64,000 bases of DNA from Arthrobacter sp. ZGTC131 (GCF_002929275.1 NZ_PJIK01000005.1:179279-243278), one strand, 5' to 3'. Numbered from the stretch's first letter, positions 54,152-64,000 are shown. A program made the numbers and translations. The notes: generated by a model from the sequence alone, not told the origin.

Positions 54152-54643
54152 CTAGTTGGTGGTGAATTTTCCCCCTACGCTTTCAATGACGATTTCCGGG
54201 GCTACTGATGCAATTTGGAGGGCTAGCGGCATGCGATGCAGAGAAACGTCCCCCTCGGAGTACCTGATTTGGACTCTGACAGCGTTATAGATCGGGTCCA
54301 CCATCACTGCGGCAATCTTGCTCTGTGGGCCTGGATGGAACCTCGTCGCAAGCTGACTCCGCAACGCAGTGAGATACGTCAGCGGTTTCCCAGTTCCGAC
54401 ATCAGCGATGAATTCACCACTCGGATCCAGCGTCTCCCTCAGCCGTACAAATTCGGGATCCTGCCATGACCCGCCGACAGTCCACACGTGGATGGCTGAA
54501 TAGTTGAAATTAAAGTAGGCCCCTCCGAAGCGTTCCGGGTGGGATCTAACAAACTCGTCAACCTGGCTAAAGGCAGCCTTTAGAGCTGATGTAGGCGTGC
54601 CATAGAAGCGATCATGAGTGATAAAGCGGGCCGGCGTGTCCAT
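54152..54643 (-). CDS. Hypothetical protein, possibly a 5'-truncated remnant
   Basis: A 163-aa protein: ITHDRFYGTPTSALKAAFSQ, FVRSHPERFGGAYFNFNYSA, LDPSGEFIADVGTGKPLTY, VMVDPIYNAVRVQIRYSEGD. Not recognised. Its first codons overlap the end of paralogue B by 64 bp in another frame. The junction looks like a rearrangement that joined this gene to the truncated membrane-protein gene, so the true 5' end may be missing. Confidence 0.45.
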   Translation of the reverse strand: MDTPARFITHDRFYGTPTSALKAAFSQVDEFVRSHPERFGGAYFNFNYSAIHVWTVGGSWQDPEFVRLRETLDPSGEFIADVGTGKPLTYLTALRSQLATRFHPGPQSKIAAVMVDPIYNAVRVQIRYSEGDVSLHRMPLALQIASVAPEIVIESVGGKFTTN

Positions 54644-55173
54644 GCGAATAGACTGTCGCCGCGCAGGGCGAAGTTTATCGCTTGAGGAATGAAGACAAGC
54701 GGAAACATCGGCTGCAGGAGCATCTGCGTGGCAAGGCCCTTTCGCAGCTGCACTGCGGCGGCCCGGGTGACCTCAAGGTGTTCCGGATCGATGGGTGCTT
54801 TCCCTGCGATCTGACGGCGGACCTGCTTTTGTTCTTCGCTCTCCAGAGAAAGCAGCACGTCGATCTTTCCCAAGTTGGCTGCAGGCACCACCTTCTTCGC
54901 GTTGTAGACCAGGCCCCCAATCAAGATACCCAGCACTGCAAGGAGAAACCCGAACATCAGGAAGGACGCCCATTCCGCCAGCGTGGCTCGGAAAGCCAAG
55001 ATTCCGCCCATGGTTCCGGCCGCGACCAGGATGAACAGGCCGGCTGGGAAATAGCGTGTGTAGTAGGTTTTCACGGCCTCGCCAAGGCCGTTGTCTTCTA
55101 TGCCCTGGGCTCTTCTCATCGCGTCTGCCCAACGGTCGTTGGACTCTGCCATGAGATCGTCCATCCCGCTCAT
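54580..55173 (-). CDS. Truncated membrane-protein paralogue B
   Basis: A 197-aa copy of the 52-kb membrane protein: MSGMDDLMAESNDRWADAMR, two helices, LESEEQKQVRRQIAGKAPID and PLVFIPQAINFALRGDS align closely with paralogue A up to about residue 170. After that the sequence becomes unrelated (LFAWTRRPALSLMIAS) and the last helix is lost. Probably a non-functional or altered copy created by the rearrangement at about 54655. Confidence 0.65.
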   Translation of the reverse strand: MSGMDDLMAESNDRWADAMRRAQGIEDNGLGEAVKTYYTRYFPAGLFILVAAGTMGGILAFRATLAEWASFLMFGFLLAVLGILIGGLVYNAKKVVPAANLGKIDVLLSLESEEQKQVRRQIAGKAPIDPEHLEVTRAAAVQLRKGLATQMLLQPMFPLVFIPQAINFALRGDSLFAWTRRPALSLMIASMARLHQL

Positions 55174-55702
55174 CGTCTTCTTCTTCCCCGAAGCACAAAA
55201 CGCAGACAAGACGCTAGTGAAAACCTGCTGATGCGTCCTGTCCAGATCCTCAAAGCCTGAACTATGCGCACCAATAAACCAATGGTCCCAGCCCGCTGTT
55301 CTTGGCCAACGAGTCCGCTCAGGAGACAGCTTTGTCGCGGATTCGGCAGCCCTCACTCAGGGCAGCGATGATTCGCGGGCGGACCGTCCCACAGAGGGTT
55401 GCAATCCTTTGGAACGCCCATTCTTGGCCGCCTTGGACAGTAGGTGCTGAAGAGGCCAATTTTCGGCCCGGTCAGGGTTCCCCCTAGGGGGTGGGACTAG
55501 CTGACGCGTGATTGTGAGTGTGGAGAGCCATTCAGCTTGGCCGTGCCGTCGGTGGAGGAACTGGGCTAATGCCAGAAGCGGTAAGGCCGGTCACCGTAGT
55601 CGGTGCCGTACCCGTCCGCGAGCCGTAGGCGCAGTGCGGCAGCACAGCATCACGACCGATCCCGGCCGTTGAAGAGTCTTGGGTTGTTTGATGGGGTTTT
55701 GG
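55174..55702. other. Gene-free region at the transposase 3' side
   Basis: About 530 bp without a recognisable gene. It includes the palindrome CCCCCTAGGGGG at 55480-55491 and presumably the end of the IS110-like element near 55560-55700; no terminal inverted repeats are visible, as expected for this family. Confidence 0.55.
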
Positions 55703-56919
55703 TCAGGCGGCAGATGCGAAGGCGTGATGCTCGTCGAATAGGTTCCGGCTTTGAAGGCAGTAGTAGAGCTGGCCGAGGAATCGGTTGAAGAGGTTGCGTT
55801 GGGCAGCTGCGTGCCAGTCGCCGGCTGCGCGGCGCCGTCGGTAGTGTTCGTTGGCGCCATTGGAGCATTTGAGGGAGGCGAAGGCCCAGAGGAATCCTGC
55901 GTGCATCAGCCGGTGGTTTTTGACGTATCGTCGGCCGACGTAGGTCTTTTTCCCGGATGCGCGCGTGATCGGGGCTGATTCTGCGTAGGCTTTCAGCGCT
56001 CGGGCGTCGACGAATCGGGTGGGGTCGTCGCCGACCTCGGCCAGTATTCGTGCTCCGAGTTGGACGCCTAGGCCTGGGAAGCTCTGGAGAATTTGTGCGT
56101 CTGGGTGCTGCAGGAATGCCTCTTCAACGGCCTGGGCGAGCCGGTCTGCTGCGGTGCATGCGGCGTCCAGTTGCAGCAGCAGGGCTGATAGTTGCATGCC
56201 CATGGCGTCCTCGATGGGCTGGGGGTGTCGGGCGTAGTTATCGCGGAATATCTCTTTGAGTCTGGCTGCTTCTGCCTCGATTCCCCTGCTGCGGCCTGAT
56301 CGGCGAAGGGCTGACTGCAGCTGTGTTGTCGTGAGTTTCGCTGCCCGGGCCGGGGTGGGAGCAATGGCAGGATGATGCGTGCATCCTCTCGGGTGAGGCC
56401 ATTCTGTTTGCCAAGGAACGCCTGTAGCGTTGCGGGATAGTAGCAGCGCAGGAGCGAGCGAACTTGGTTGGCTATTTGCTGCCGCGTCCAGACGGCGTCT
56501 TGTTGAGCTCGGGCGAGGACGGTGATCGCCCGGGCCAGTTCGCTGTCCTGTGGCAGGGGCCGGTGGGCTGCCATATCGGTGCGCAGGATATTGGCTAGGA
56601 CGAGTGCGTCGCCGTGGTCGGATTTCTTGCCGGAAACGGCGTGCCGGTCCCGGTATCGGGCGGCTGAGAGCGGGTTCACGGCGTAGACCTGGCGGGTTCC
56701 TGTTCGCAGGGTGGCTACGAGGAGTCCGTGGCTGGTCTCGATTGCTATGGGGATCGGGGTCTGCGGGGTGTCGCCGTGCGCCGCGAGCAGATCCAGCAGG
56801 ATCTTGTAGCCTGCGGCGTCATCGGTGATGCGTTGCTTTGCCAGCAATTCGCCGGCTTCGTTGACGAGCGCGATGTCATGGTGATTTTCGGCCCAGTCGA
56901 GGCCGCAGTACACGTTCAA
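55703..56919 (-). pseudogene. IS110-family transposase, inactivated by a 1-bp deletion
   Basis: The N-terminal DEDD RuvC-like domain (GLDWAENHHDIALVNEAGEL with the first Asp, AIETSHGLL with Glu, SGKKSDHGDALVLANILRTD with Asp) is in one frame. The C-terminal Transposase_20 domain (QSFPGLGVQLGARILAEVG, AESAPITRASGKKTYVG with the catalytic Ser, and HRLMHAGFLWAFASL) is in another. Restoring one G (plus-strand C) near 56368, in a sequence reading CTGCC instead of CTGGCC, rejoins them as LAIAPTPARAAKLTTTQ. The full protein would be ~405 aa, the usual size. The element is therefore not autonomous. Confidence 0.85.
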
Positions 56920-57200
56920 TTCCTGCTCCTAACTCTTCTCCGTGTCATGGGTGAGCCTGTTCGGGGCACGCGGCGACCTAATTCCAGGACTCGTTGGTCC
57001 GCCATCTCACTAGCCGTTCGTGACACCGGCTCATCCAGAGGGCCTCAGTCTTAATCAAGAGCTCGAAGGCTCGGCAATTTAGAGGGAGGTCTCCCCTTGA
57101 TGGGCTCGCACCACAAAGAGCATCAGCCTGGCGGCCCTGCAGAGCTCGCAGACACTCCCTAGCAACCCGGTAACCGCTGGGCATGCGAACAGGAACAGGT
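55703..57200 (-). mobile_element. IS110-like insertion sequence (boundaries approximate)
   Basis: The transposase remnant and the adjacent non-coding DNA upstream of its start form one element. IS110 elements lack terminal inverted repeats, so the ends cannot be set from one copy. The 5' non-coding side is long, as expected for members with a bridge RNA. Confidence 0.6.
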
Positions 57201-57364
57201 CACGCAAAGCTGTGAGACGAGCCTAATCCGCCAAGTGGCAGCCGCTCTTTTGCGAGGCCTCCAAGGCCAGGAAATCTATAGGAGTCCACCGGGGCAGGGT
57301 GTCAGGAAACCCGACACGGCAGCGGCTTCGGAAGCTCAAATGGAGCCGCTAATACAGAATTAGG
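56920..57364 (-). other. Non-coding end of the IS110 element, candidate bridge-RNA region
   Basis: About 440 bp between the transposase start and the ctaB terminator carry no gene on either strand. Several stem-like segments are visible on the minus strand (for example GGGTTGCTAGGGAGTGTCTG and GGGGAGACCTCCC). In IS110-group elements this side encodes the bridge RNA that guides recombination. Only location and family knowledge support this. Confidence 0.35.
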
Positions 57365-57395
57365 AACGCTCCTCCACACGGTGTGAAGGAGCGTT
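57365..57395 (-). terminator. ctaB terminator
   Basis: The 15-bp arms AACGCTCCTCCACAC and GTGTGAAGGAGCGTT pair with one mismatch around a single-base centre. On the minus strand the hairpin follows the ctaB stop by 45 bp and ends in TTCC. It is the right edge of the accessory island. Confidence 0.8.
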
Positions 57396-57440
57396 ACCGA
57401 ATCTCTTGCGAAAGCTGACAGAGCGTCTTGGGGTGCCCGG

Positions 57441-58400
57441 TCAGCCCATGATGGCGGAGCCCACGAACGGGTCCACGGCCAGGGCGATGAAGAGGAGCGT
57501 CAGGTAGCTGATGGAGCCGTGGAAGACCTTCATGGCACCCTTGTCCGACAGATCCCCGCCCTGCGCCCGGTTGTAGAGGGCGTGGGACTCGTACAGGAAC
57601 CAGGCGCCGGCGAGAACGGCGGTCGCGGTGTAGACCCAGCCAGCGCCGCCGGCGGGAACCATGAGCAGCGAACACGCCACCATGGCCCAGGCGTAGAGGA
57701 CCACCTGCACGGAAACCACCTTGGCGCCGGCAATGGCGCCGAGCATGGGCACGTTGGCGTTCCGGTAGTCCTCGCCGTAGCGCATGGACAGCGGCCAGTA
57801 GTGCGGCGGCGTCCACAGGAAGATCACCATGAACAGGACGACTGCCGGCCACTCCACGGTGTTGGTGACGGCGGCCCACGCAATGAGAACCGGGAAGCAG
57901 CCGGCCGCGCCGCCCCAGACGATGTTCTGGGCGGTGCGCCGCTTCAGGATCATGGTGTAGATCACCACGTAGAAGACGATCGCCCCGAGCCCTAGCCAGG
58001 CGGACAGCGGATTCGCGCCGAACCAGAGGATGGCGATGGCGGCAGCGCCCAGCAACCAGGCAAAGATGAGGGCCTCACGCGGCGTGACCTCGCCGGTGAC
58101 TAGCGGGCGCTTTTCGGTACGGTGCATCAGCTTGTCGATGTCGCGGTCGATGTAGCAGTTGAAGGCGCCAGCGCTGCCGGCTGCGAACGCACCGCCCACC
58201 AGCGTTGCAATGATGAGCCCAAGGGACGGAAATCCGCGCTGGGCATAGATCATGGTGGGGAGCGTGCTGACCAGCAGAAGTTCAATGACCCGCGGTTTGG
58301 TGAGAGCAAGGTACGCCTTCGCCTTGCGGGCTAGTCCGGCTTTTCCGTGGACCTTGGCGGAGGTCAGCGGCGTATCTGTTGTGCTCACGTTGGCAGTCAC
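57441..58400 (-). CDS. ctaB: Heme O synthase (protoheme IX farnesyltransferase)
   Basis: A 319-aa UbiA-family membrane prenyltransferase that adds the farnesyl chain to heme b. Hallmarks are [22 protein letters not shown] (NxxxDxxxD), [24 protein letters not shown] (second Asp-rich site) and nine helices beginning [19 protein letters not shown]. The start is GTG 58400 or 58388; there is no clear ribosome site. The partner of ctaA (47 kb). Divergent from tkt. Confidence 0.94.
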   Translation of the reverse strand: MTANVSTTDTPLTSAKVHGKAGLARKAKAYLALTKPRVIELLLVSTLPTMIYAQRGFPSLGLIIATLVGGAFAAGSAGAFNCYIDRDIDKLMHRTEKRPLVTGEVTPREALIFAWLLGAAAIAILWFGANPLSAWLGLGAIVFYVVIYTMILKRRTAQNIVWGGAAGCFPVLIAWAAVTNTVEWPAVVLFMVIFLWTPPHYWPLSMRYGEDYRNANVPMLGAIAGAKVVSVQVVLYAWAMVACSLLMVPAGGAGWVYTATAVLAGAWFLYESHALYNRAQGGDLSDKGAMKVFHGSISYLTLLFIALAVDPFVGSAIMG

Positions 58401-58911
58401 TCTGTTCTGTCTGGCGGTGTTATCTGACTGATCTGCCCGAATCCTGGGTCCGGATTGATCCCTCAACGGCGATGGACGGGCTTGGCAGTCCGCTGAGCGG
58501 TTACTGCTGGTCCGCCGGTGGCCTCCCGATATCATACCGCGGACCCGCATCCGTCGTTGGCACCACCCGACTCGGGCAAATCACTGAAAATGATTCGTTC
58601 GAGCTCGCTTCGAGCACATTAACGCAGCCTCACCTGAGAGTCCCGGAAAGAGTGATTCACAAAAGAGAAATTGCGTCCATTTGGTGAGATTTTCGCTGCC
58701 CGCAGTGTGGAATAGAGCTAAGCTGTCTGCAGATCAGCGCACACTGGGAGACGGCTAGAAACCGCATTCCCATACCGTCCGGCGACTGAATGAAGATCAA
58801 CGTTTCAATGGTGAACGGCTGGTAGACAAAAACGCAGCGGGCACCAACCTGTGCCCTTGCCGCGACCTGTCCGTACCGCTTGCCGTTAGCACAGAGAGGG
58901 GCCCGGTTTTC
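58401..58911. promoter_or_regulatory. Divergent ctaB/tkt promoter region
   Basis: 510 bp without a gene. It must hold both promoters. No confident -35/-10 pair or operator was assigned. GAAAATGATT near 58586 is weakly reminiscent of an iron box but too short to claim. Confidence 0.5.
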
Positions 58912-61038
58912 GTGCCACATTTGAAAGAGCAAGAACTGACATGGACCAGCTTGGACCAGCGCGCGGTTGACACGGTCCGTGTCCTCGCCGCCGACGCCGT
59001 CGAAAAGGTGGGCAATGGCCACCCCGGCACCGCAATGAGCCTGGCTCCGGCCGCATACCTTCTCTTTCAGAAGATGATGCGCCACGACCCCAAGAACCCG
59101 GACTGGATCGGCCGCGACCGGTTTATCCTCTCCCCCGGCCACACGTCCCTGACGCTTTACATCCAGCTGTTCCTCTCCGGCTACGGCCTGGAACTGAAGG
59201 ACCTGCAGGCGCTGCGCACCTGGGGATCGCTGACCCCGGGCCACCCGGAATACAAGCACACCGCCGGCGTGGAGATCACCACCGGGCCGCTCGGCCAGGG
59301 CCTCGCGTCCGCGGTTGGCTTCGCCTACTCCCAGCGCCGCCAGCGCGGACTGTTCGACGCCGATGCCGCCCCCGGCACCAGCCCGTTCGACCACACCATC
59401 TGGGTCATCGCCTCCGACGGCGACCTCCAGGAGGGTGTCACCTCCGAGGCGTCGTCCCTCGCCGGCCACCAGGAACTCGGCAACCTCGTGGTGATCTACG
59501 ACGAGAACCACATCTCCATTGAAGACGACACCGACATCGCCTTCACCGAGGACGTCCTGAAGCGCTACGAGGCCTACGGCTGGCACGTCCAGCGCGTCGA
59601 CTGGACGAAGACGGGCGAGTACCAGGAAGACGTCCAGGAGCTGCACGCCGCGCTCCAGGCTGCCCAGGCCGAGACGTCCAAGCCCTCCATCGTTTCGCTG
59701 CGCACCATCATCGGCTACCCCGCGCCGAAGAAGCAGAACACCGGCAAGATCCACGGCTCGGCCCTGGGTTCCGAAGAAGTAGCGGCACTGAAGGAAGTCC
59801 TGGGCTTCGATCCCGAGAAGACCTTCGAGGTCGACGAAGAGGTGCTGGCCCACGCCCGCGCCGTCGTGGACCGCGGTGCCCACGCACGCAAGGAATGGGA
59901 GGAGGCCTTCGGAGCCTGGCAGTCCGCCCACCCCGAAGCGGCCGCACTCCTGGAGCGCGTGGAAGCGCGCAAACTGCCGTCCGAACTGGACGCGGCCCTG
60001 CCCGTGTTCCCCGCAGGCAAGGACGTCTCCACCCGTGCGGCCTCCGGCAAGGTCCTGAACGCCATCGGCCCGGTCATGCCGGAACTCTGGGGCGGCTCAG
60101 CAGACCTCGCGGAGTCGAACAACACCACGATCGAAGGTTCGCCGTCGTTCGTTCCGGCGTCCAAGCAGACCGAAGCCTGGAAGGGTAACCCGTACGGCCG
60201 GGTCCTGCACTTCGGCATTCGCGAGCACGCTGCCGCGTCGATCGTCAACGGCATCGCCCTGCACGGCAAGACCCGCGCATTCTCCGGTACGTTCCTGATC
60301 TTCAGCGACTACCAGCGTCCCGCCATCCGCCTCGGCGCGCTCATGGGCGTGCCGTCCCTGTATGTCTGGACCCACGACTCCATCGGTCTGGGCGAGGACG
60401 GTCCCACCCACCAGCCGGTGGAGCAGCTTGCGTCACTGCGCGCCATCCCGGGCCTGGACGTTGTCCGTCCCGGTGACGCCAACGAGGTCGCCGCGGCATG
60501 GAAGACCATGCTGGAGAACCACGAGAACCCCGCCGGCATCGTGCTGACCCGCCAGAACATTCCGACCTATGCCCGCGGCGAGGGCGAAGCCGAGGGTGAC
60601 ACCTTCGGCTCCACCGCCGGCGTCGCGAAGGGCGGATACGTCTTGGCCGAGGCCTCCAAGGACGGCCAGACGGTCGACGCCCAGGTCATCCTGATCGGCA
60701 CCGGCTCGGAAGTCCAGCTGGCCGTTGAGGCCCGCGAAGCGCTGCAGGCCGAGGGCATCGCCACCCGCGTGGTCTCCATGCCGTGCGTCGAGTGGTTCAA
60801 CAAGCAGGACGCCGCCTACCGCGAGGCAGTGCTTCCCGCTGCCGTCAAGGCCCGCGTTTCGGTCGAGGCCGGTCTGGCCCTGGGCTGGAAGGAGTTCGTC
60901 GGCGACGCCGGACGCTCCATCAGCCTCGAGCACTTCGGCGCCTCCGCCGACTACAAGCGCCTCTTCCAGGAATTCGGCATCACGGCGGAAGCTGTCACCG
61001 CCGCCGCCAAGGATTCCCTCGCCGGAATCCAGTCCTGA
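58912..61038 (+). CDS. tkt: Transketolase
   Basis: A 708-aa ThDP enzyme transferring two-carbon units in the pentose-phosphate pathway. It shows [49 protein letters not shown], the ThDP motif [13 protein letters not shown]-like segment ([17 protein letters not shown]) with DENHISIE, and later [19 protein letters not shown] and [20 protein letters not shown] 58912 has GAGAGGGG upstream; TTG 58921 is an alternative. It begins the tkt-tal-pgi-zwf operon. Confidence 0.96.
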   Translation: MPHLKEQELTWTSLDQRAVDTVRVLAADAVEKVGNGHPGTAMSLAPAAYLLFQKMMRHDPKNPDWIGRDRFILSPGHTSLTLYIQLFLSGYGLELKDLQALRTWGSLTPGHPEYKHTAGVEITTGPLGQGLASAVGFAYSQRRQRGLFDADAAPGTSPFDHTIWVIASDGDLQEGVTSEASSLAGHQELGNLVVIYDENHISIEDDTDIAFTEDVLKRYEAYGWHVQRVDWTKTGEYQEDVQELHAALQAAQAETSKPSIVSLRTIIGYPAPKKQNTGKIHGSALGSEEVAALKEVLGFDPEKTFEVDEEVLAHARAVVDRGAHARKEWEEAFGAWQSAHPEAAALLERVEARKLPSELDAALPVFPAGKDVSTRAASGKVLNAIGPVMPELWGGSADLAESNNTTIEGSPSFVPASKQTEAWKGNPYGRVLHFGIREHAAASIVNGIALHGKTRAFSGTFLIFSDYQRPAIRLGALMGVPSLYVWTHDSIGLGEDGPTHQPVEQLASLRAIPGLDVVRPGDANEVAAAWKTMLENHENPAGIVLTRQNIPTYARGEGEAEGDTFGSTAGVAKGGYVLAEASKDGQTVDAQVILIGTGSEVQLAVEAREALQAEGIATRVVSMPCVEWFNKQDAAYREAVLPAAVKARVSVEAGLALGWKEFVGDAGRSISLEHFGASADYKRLFQEFGITAEAVTAAAKDSLAGIQS

Positions 61039-61067
61039 CAGCACCTACAGTTTCAAGGAGAAACGAC

Positions 61068-62186
61068 ATGACTACCACTCCCACGCAGCAGCTCTCCGAC
61101 GCCGGCGTTTCCATCTGGCTCGATGACCTTTCCCGCGGCCGCCTGAAGACGGGCACGCTGCAGAAGCTCATCGAAGAGAAGAACGTTGTGGGTGTCACCA
61201 CGAACCCCAGCATCTTCCACGCCGCCATCACCACCGGCCACGACTACGACGCCACCATCGCCAAGCAGGCCGCGGCCGGAGCGTCCATCGAGGAAACCAT
61301 CTTCGAAATCACCACCACGGACGTCGCGGACGCCTGCGACCTCTTCGCTCCCGTCGCCGCGGCAACCAAGGGCGTGGACGGCCGCGTTTCGATCGAGGTT
61401 GATCCCCGCCTCGCCTGGGACACCGCCGGAACCATCGCCGAAGCCAAGCACCTGTACAAGAAGGTCGGCCGGGACAACGTCCACATCAAGATCCCCGCCA
61501 CGCTCGAAGGCCTGGAGGCCATCACGGCTACCCTGGCCGAGGGCATCAGCGTCAACGTGACCCTGATCTTCTCGCTGGAACGCTACCGCGCTGTCATCAA
61601 CGCCTTCCAGAGCGGCCTGGAGCAGGCCAAGGACAACGGCCACGACCTCTCCAAGATCCACTCGGTGGCCTCGTTCTTCGTCTCCCGCGTGGACAGCGAG
61701 ATCGACAAGCGCCTCGACGCCATCGGCACCGACGAAGCGAAGGCACTCAAGGGCAAGGCCGGCGTCGCCAACGCCCGCCTCGCCTACCAGGTCTACGAGG
61801 AGCAGTTCTCCACCGAGCGCTGGGCGGTGCTGGCCGAGGCAGGCGCCCTGCCGCAGCGTCCGCTCTGGGCCTCCACCGGCGTGAAGGATCCGGCCTACCC
61901 TGACACCCTCTACGTGACCGAACTCGTTGCACCCGGCGTCGTGAACACCATGCCGGAGAAGACCCTCGACGCCACGTTCGACCACGGCGTGGTCACCGGG
62001 GACACTGTCACCAACGGCTACGACGATGCGAATGCTACGCTCAACGCGCTGGACGCCCTGGGCGTCTCGTACAACGAGGTCGTGGCCGTGCTCGAATCCG
62101 AAGGCCTCGACAAGTTCGTCGCCAGCTGGAAGGAACTGCTGGCCGATGTTGAGGGCGCCCTCGCCACCGCACGGAAGGCTTCCTAG
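61068..62186 (+). CDS. tal: Transaldolase
   Basis: A 372-aa transaldolase of the long actinobacterial type: [38 protein letters not shown] (catalytic Lys in HIKIPAT), [34 protein letters not shown] and [24 protein letters not shown] lies 7 nt before the ATG at 61068. The open frame extends further upstream into tkt, which is shadow. Works directly after transketolase. Confidence 0.96.
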   Translation: MTTTPTQQLSDAGVSIWLDDLSRGRLKTGTLQKLIEEKNVVGVTTNPSIFHAAITTGHDYDATIAKQAAAGASIEETIFEITTTDVADACDLFAPVAAATKGVDGRVSIEVDPRLAWDTAGTIAEAKHLYKKVGRDNVHIKIPATLEGLEAITATLAEGISVNVTLIFSLERYRAVINAFQSGLEQAKDNGHDLSKIHSVASFFVSRVDSEIDKRLDAIGTDEAKALKGKAGVANARLAYQVYEEQFSTERWAVLAEAGALPQRPLWASTGVKDPAYPDTLYVTELVAPGVVNTMPEKTLDATFDHGVVTGDTVTNGYDDANATLNALDALGVSYNEVVAVLESEGLDKFVASWKELLADVEGALATARKAS

Positions 62187-62192
62187 TACACA

Positions 62193-63827
62193 ATGAGCAC
62201 ACTCAGCTACGACGCCACCGGCGCCGCCCGGAAGGCTCTTGAGCAGCACCTGCCAGCACTGGTGGAGGACCGGATCGCCACCCGAATCTTCGCGAGGGAC
62301 CATACGCTGTGGGGTCCCGATGCAGAAGCCGAGTCCGCAGTCCGTCTGGGCTGGGTCGAGGCTGCCACGGTCGCACGGCCGCTCGTCGCCGGTATCCTGG
62401 AACTCCGCGATGCCCTGAAGGCCGACGGCGTCACGCGCATCGTCCTTTGCGGCATGGGCGGATCCTCGCTCGCTCCTGAAGTCATCGCCGGCACCGCTGG
62501 CGTCGAGCTGACCGTGCTGGACAGCACCGACCCCGAACAGGTCGGTGCTGCCCTCGCGGACCGTCTCGCCGAGACCGCGATCGTGGTTTCTTCGAAGTCT
62601 GGTTCGACCCTTGAAACCGACTCGCAGCGGCGGGTCTTCGAGCACGCGTTCAACGAAGCCGGCATCGACGCCAAGAGCCGGATCATCATCGTGACCGACC
62701 CCGGGTCGCCGCTGGACAAGGCGTCCCGCGAGGCCGGCTACCGTGCCATCTTCAACGCGGATCCGAATGTGGGTGGACGCTATTCCGCCCTGACCGCCTT
62801 CGGGCTCGTGCCCTCCGGCCTGGCGGGCGTCGACATCGAGTCCTTCCTGGACGAGGCTGAGGAAGCCGCCGAAATCCTGAACGAGGACGCGCCCGAGAAC
62901 ATCGGGCTGGCCCTGGCGACGGCACTCGGCGGGACCAACCCGCTGCGCGACAAGATCGTCATCGCCGAGGACGGCTCGGGGATCGTGGGCTTTGCCGACT
63001 GGGCCGAGCAGCTCATCGCCGAATCCACCGGCAAGCTCGGCACGGGCGTCCTGCCCGTGGTTGCCGGCCCGTCGGCGCCGGAGGTTACCTCCGGAGCCGA
63101 AGACGTAGTGGTGGTGCGGCTCGTGAGCCCGGATGCCGACGTCGAACTCGGCGAAAACGAGGTTGCCATCGCGGGCGGGCTCGCCACCCAGATGATGGTG
63201 TGGGAGTTTGCCACGGCAGTGGCCGGCCGGCTTCTGGGCATCAACCCGTTTGACCAGCCCGACGTCGAAGCAGCCAAGGTCGCTGCCCGCGGCCTGCTGG
63301 ACGCGCAGCCGGAACCCACGCCGGCGGCCTTCGTTGACGGCGCCATTGAAGTGCGCGGCGGCGACTGGCTCGGCGGCTCGGCCACCGCGGCAGACGCCGT
63401 TTCCGCGCTGCTCGGCCAGCTGGGCAGCGACGGCTACCTCAGCGTGCAGGCCTACTTTGACCGGCTGGCCTACGCACGCCTCGAAGGCATCCGCGACGAA
63501 CTCGCCGCAGTCAGCGGCCGTCCGGTCACCTTCGGCTGGGGACCTCGCTTCCTCCACTCCACCGGCCAGTTCCACAAGGGCGGCCCCGCCATCGGCGTCT
63601 TCCTGCAGGTGACAGCGGCTTCCGGCCAGGACCTTGCCATTCCGGACCGTCCGTTCACCTTCGGCGAACTGATCTCGGCGCAGGCAGCAGGGGATGCCCA
63701 GGTGCTGAGCGAACACGGCCGCCCCGTCCTGCGCCTGCACCTCACCGACCGTGCAGCCGGCGTGGCCCAGCTCCAGGAGATCGTTTCCGCGCTTGCCGGC
63801 CAGGCCACATCCGCCACTGAAAGCTAA
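62193..63827 (+). CDS. pgi: Glucose-6-phosphate isomerase
   Basis: A 544-aa PGI-fold protein: VLCGMGGSSLAPEVIAG, VVSSKSGSTLETDSQRR (sugar-phosphate site), DPGSPLDKASREAGY, GRYSALTAFGLVPSGL, and the C-terminal HSTGQFHKGGPAIGVFLQV with the catalytic His/Lys region. It is the long actinobacterial form. It interconverts glucose-6- and fructose-6-phosphate, linking the PPP genes around it to glycolysis. It starts 7 bp after tal. Confidence 0.94.
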   Translation: MSTLSYDATGAARKALEQHLPALVEDRIATRIFARDHTLWGPDAEAESAVRLGWVEAATVARPLVAGILELRDALKADGVTRIVLCGMGGSSLAPEVIAGTAGVELTVLDSTDPEQVGAALADRLAETAIVVSSKSGSTLETDSQRRVFEHAFNEAGIDAKSRIIIVTDPGSPLDKASREAGYRAIFNADPNVGGRYSALTAFGLVPSGLAGVDIESFLDEAEEAAEILNEDAPENIGLALATALGGTNPLRDKIVIAEDGSGIVGFADWAEQLIAESTGKLGTGVLPVVAGPSAPEVTSGAEDVVVVRLVSPDADVELGENEVAIAGGLATQMMVWEFATAVAGRLLGINPFDQPDVEAAKVAARGLLDAQPEPTPAAFVDGAIEVRGGDWLGGSATAADAVSALLGQLGSDGYLSVQAYFDRLAYARLEGIRDELAAVSGRPVTFGWGPRFLHSTGQFHKGGPAIGVFLQVTAASGQDLAIPDRPFTFGELISAQAAGDAQVLSEHGRPVLRLHLTDRAAGVAQLQEIVSALAGQATSATES

Positions 63828-63842
63828 GGCACCGAACCAACC

Positions 63843-64000
63843 ATGCCAGAAACCCTGAACGGCAGAAGGTCAGCAGGCAGGAACGGGAACCCGCTGCGGG
63901 ATCCACGGGACCGCCGGCTGAACCGGATCGCCGGACCGTCGTCGCTCGTGCTCTTCGGAGTCACGGGCGACCTCGCCCGCAAGAAGCTCATGCCCGCTGT
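63843..64000 (+). CDS. zwf: Glucose-6-phosphate dehydrogenase, 5' part only
   Basis: The window holds the first 52 codons. After a basic lead (MPETLNGRRSAGRNGNPL, RDRRLNRIAGPSS) comes the NADP-binding motif LVLFGVTGDLARKKLMPA, characteristic of Zwf. It starts 16 bp after pgi, so it is the next gene of the same operon. The rest is outside the window. Confidence 0.93.
   Translation, partial: MPETLNGRRSAGRNGNPLRDPRDRRLNRIAGPSSLVLFGVTGDLARKKLMPA

Noticed and set aside
58580-58600. Iron-box-like GAAAATGATT upstream of tkt
   Set aside because: Too short and one-sided to be called a DtxR or Fur site.

Overview
The window is high-GC chromosomal DNA from an actinobacterium, most likely Arthrobacter, Pseudarthrobacter or a close Micrococcaceae relative. 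The evidence is the GC-rich coding bias, GTG/TTG starts, several candidate leaderless promoters, and gene orders shared with other actinobacteria: a fabG4-fadA2-fadE5-like lipid cluster, divergent glgA/glgC, sufR-B-D-C next to an ABC exporter and ctaA, and ctaB next to tkt-tal-pgi-zwf. The genus is inference from gene content; no rRNA or tRNA gene was seen.

Layout. 0-5.2 kb: fatty-acid or acyl-CoA cluster (long FabG cut by the window edge, thiolase, TetR repressor, acyl-CoA dehydrogenase/oxidase) around a perfect 14-bp-arm palindrome. 5.2-8 kb: glycogen genes glgA and glgC. 8-13 kb: an atypical SDR with a zinc ribbon, then the transglutaminase / alpha-E / circularly permuted ATP-grasp operon. 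13-30 kb: mostly core or housekeeping genes (YeiH, PepN, lipoate ligase, L31, TrmH, TauE, SerB, FabG, SURF1, YbaK) with a MocR/EamA pair whose start codons overlap. 30.5-38.9 kb: ABC-F protein, biotin ECF transporter bioY-ecfA-ecfT, secreted HNH lipoprotein, thiolase plus acyl-CoA ligase, zinc metallopeptidase. 39-44.2 kb: Suf Fe-S assembly operon. 44.3-47 kb: two-gene ABC exporter and ctaA. 57.4-64 kb: ctaB, then the pentose-phosphate/glycolysis genes tkt, tal, pgi and the start of zwf.

The odd region is 47.1-57.4 kb, an accessory island between ctaA and ctaB, each of which ends in its own terminator hairpin. It has visibly lower coding density and less uniform composition. It holds unrelated orphan genes (small membrane proteins, a PH-domain-like membrane protein, a CPCC-type cysteine-rich protein, a lipoprotein), a zinc-motif nuclease-like gene interrupted by an in-frame TGA, a duplicated membrane-protein family with one copy truncated, and an IS110-family transposase inactivated by a one-base deletion. 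The long non-coding end of that element could have encoded a bridge RNA.

Repeats: a REP-like hairpin element occurs three times, always between convergent gene ends (30.4 kb and a tandem pair at 38.9 kb). Short tandem repeats follow ctaA. Most of the window is ordinary core metabolism. The parts most worth a second look are the ATP-grasp/alpha-E/transglutaminase operon, the SDRs lacking the catalytic tyrosine, the lipoate ligase with reversed domain order, the REP-like element and the ctaA-ctaB island.
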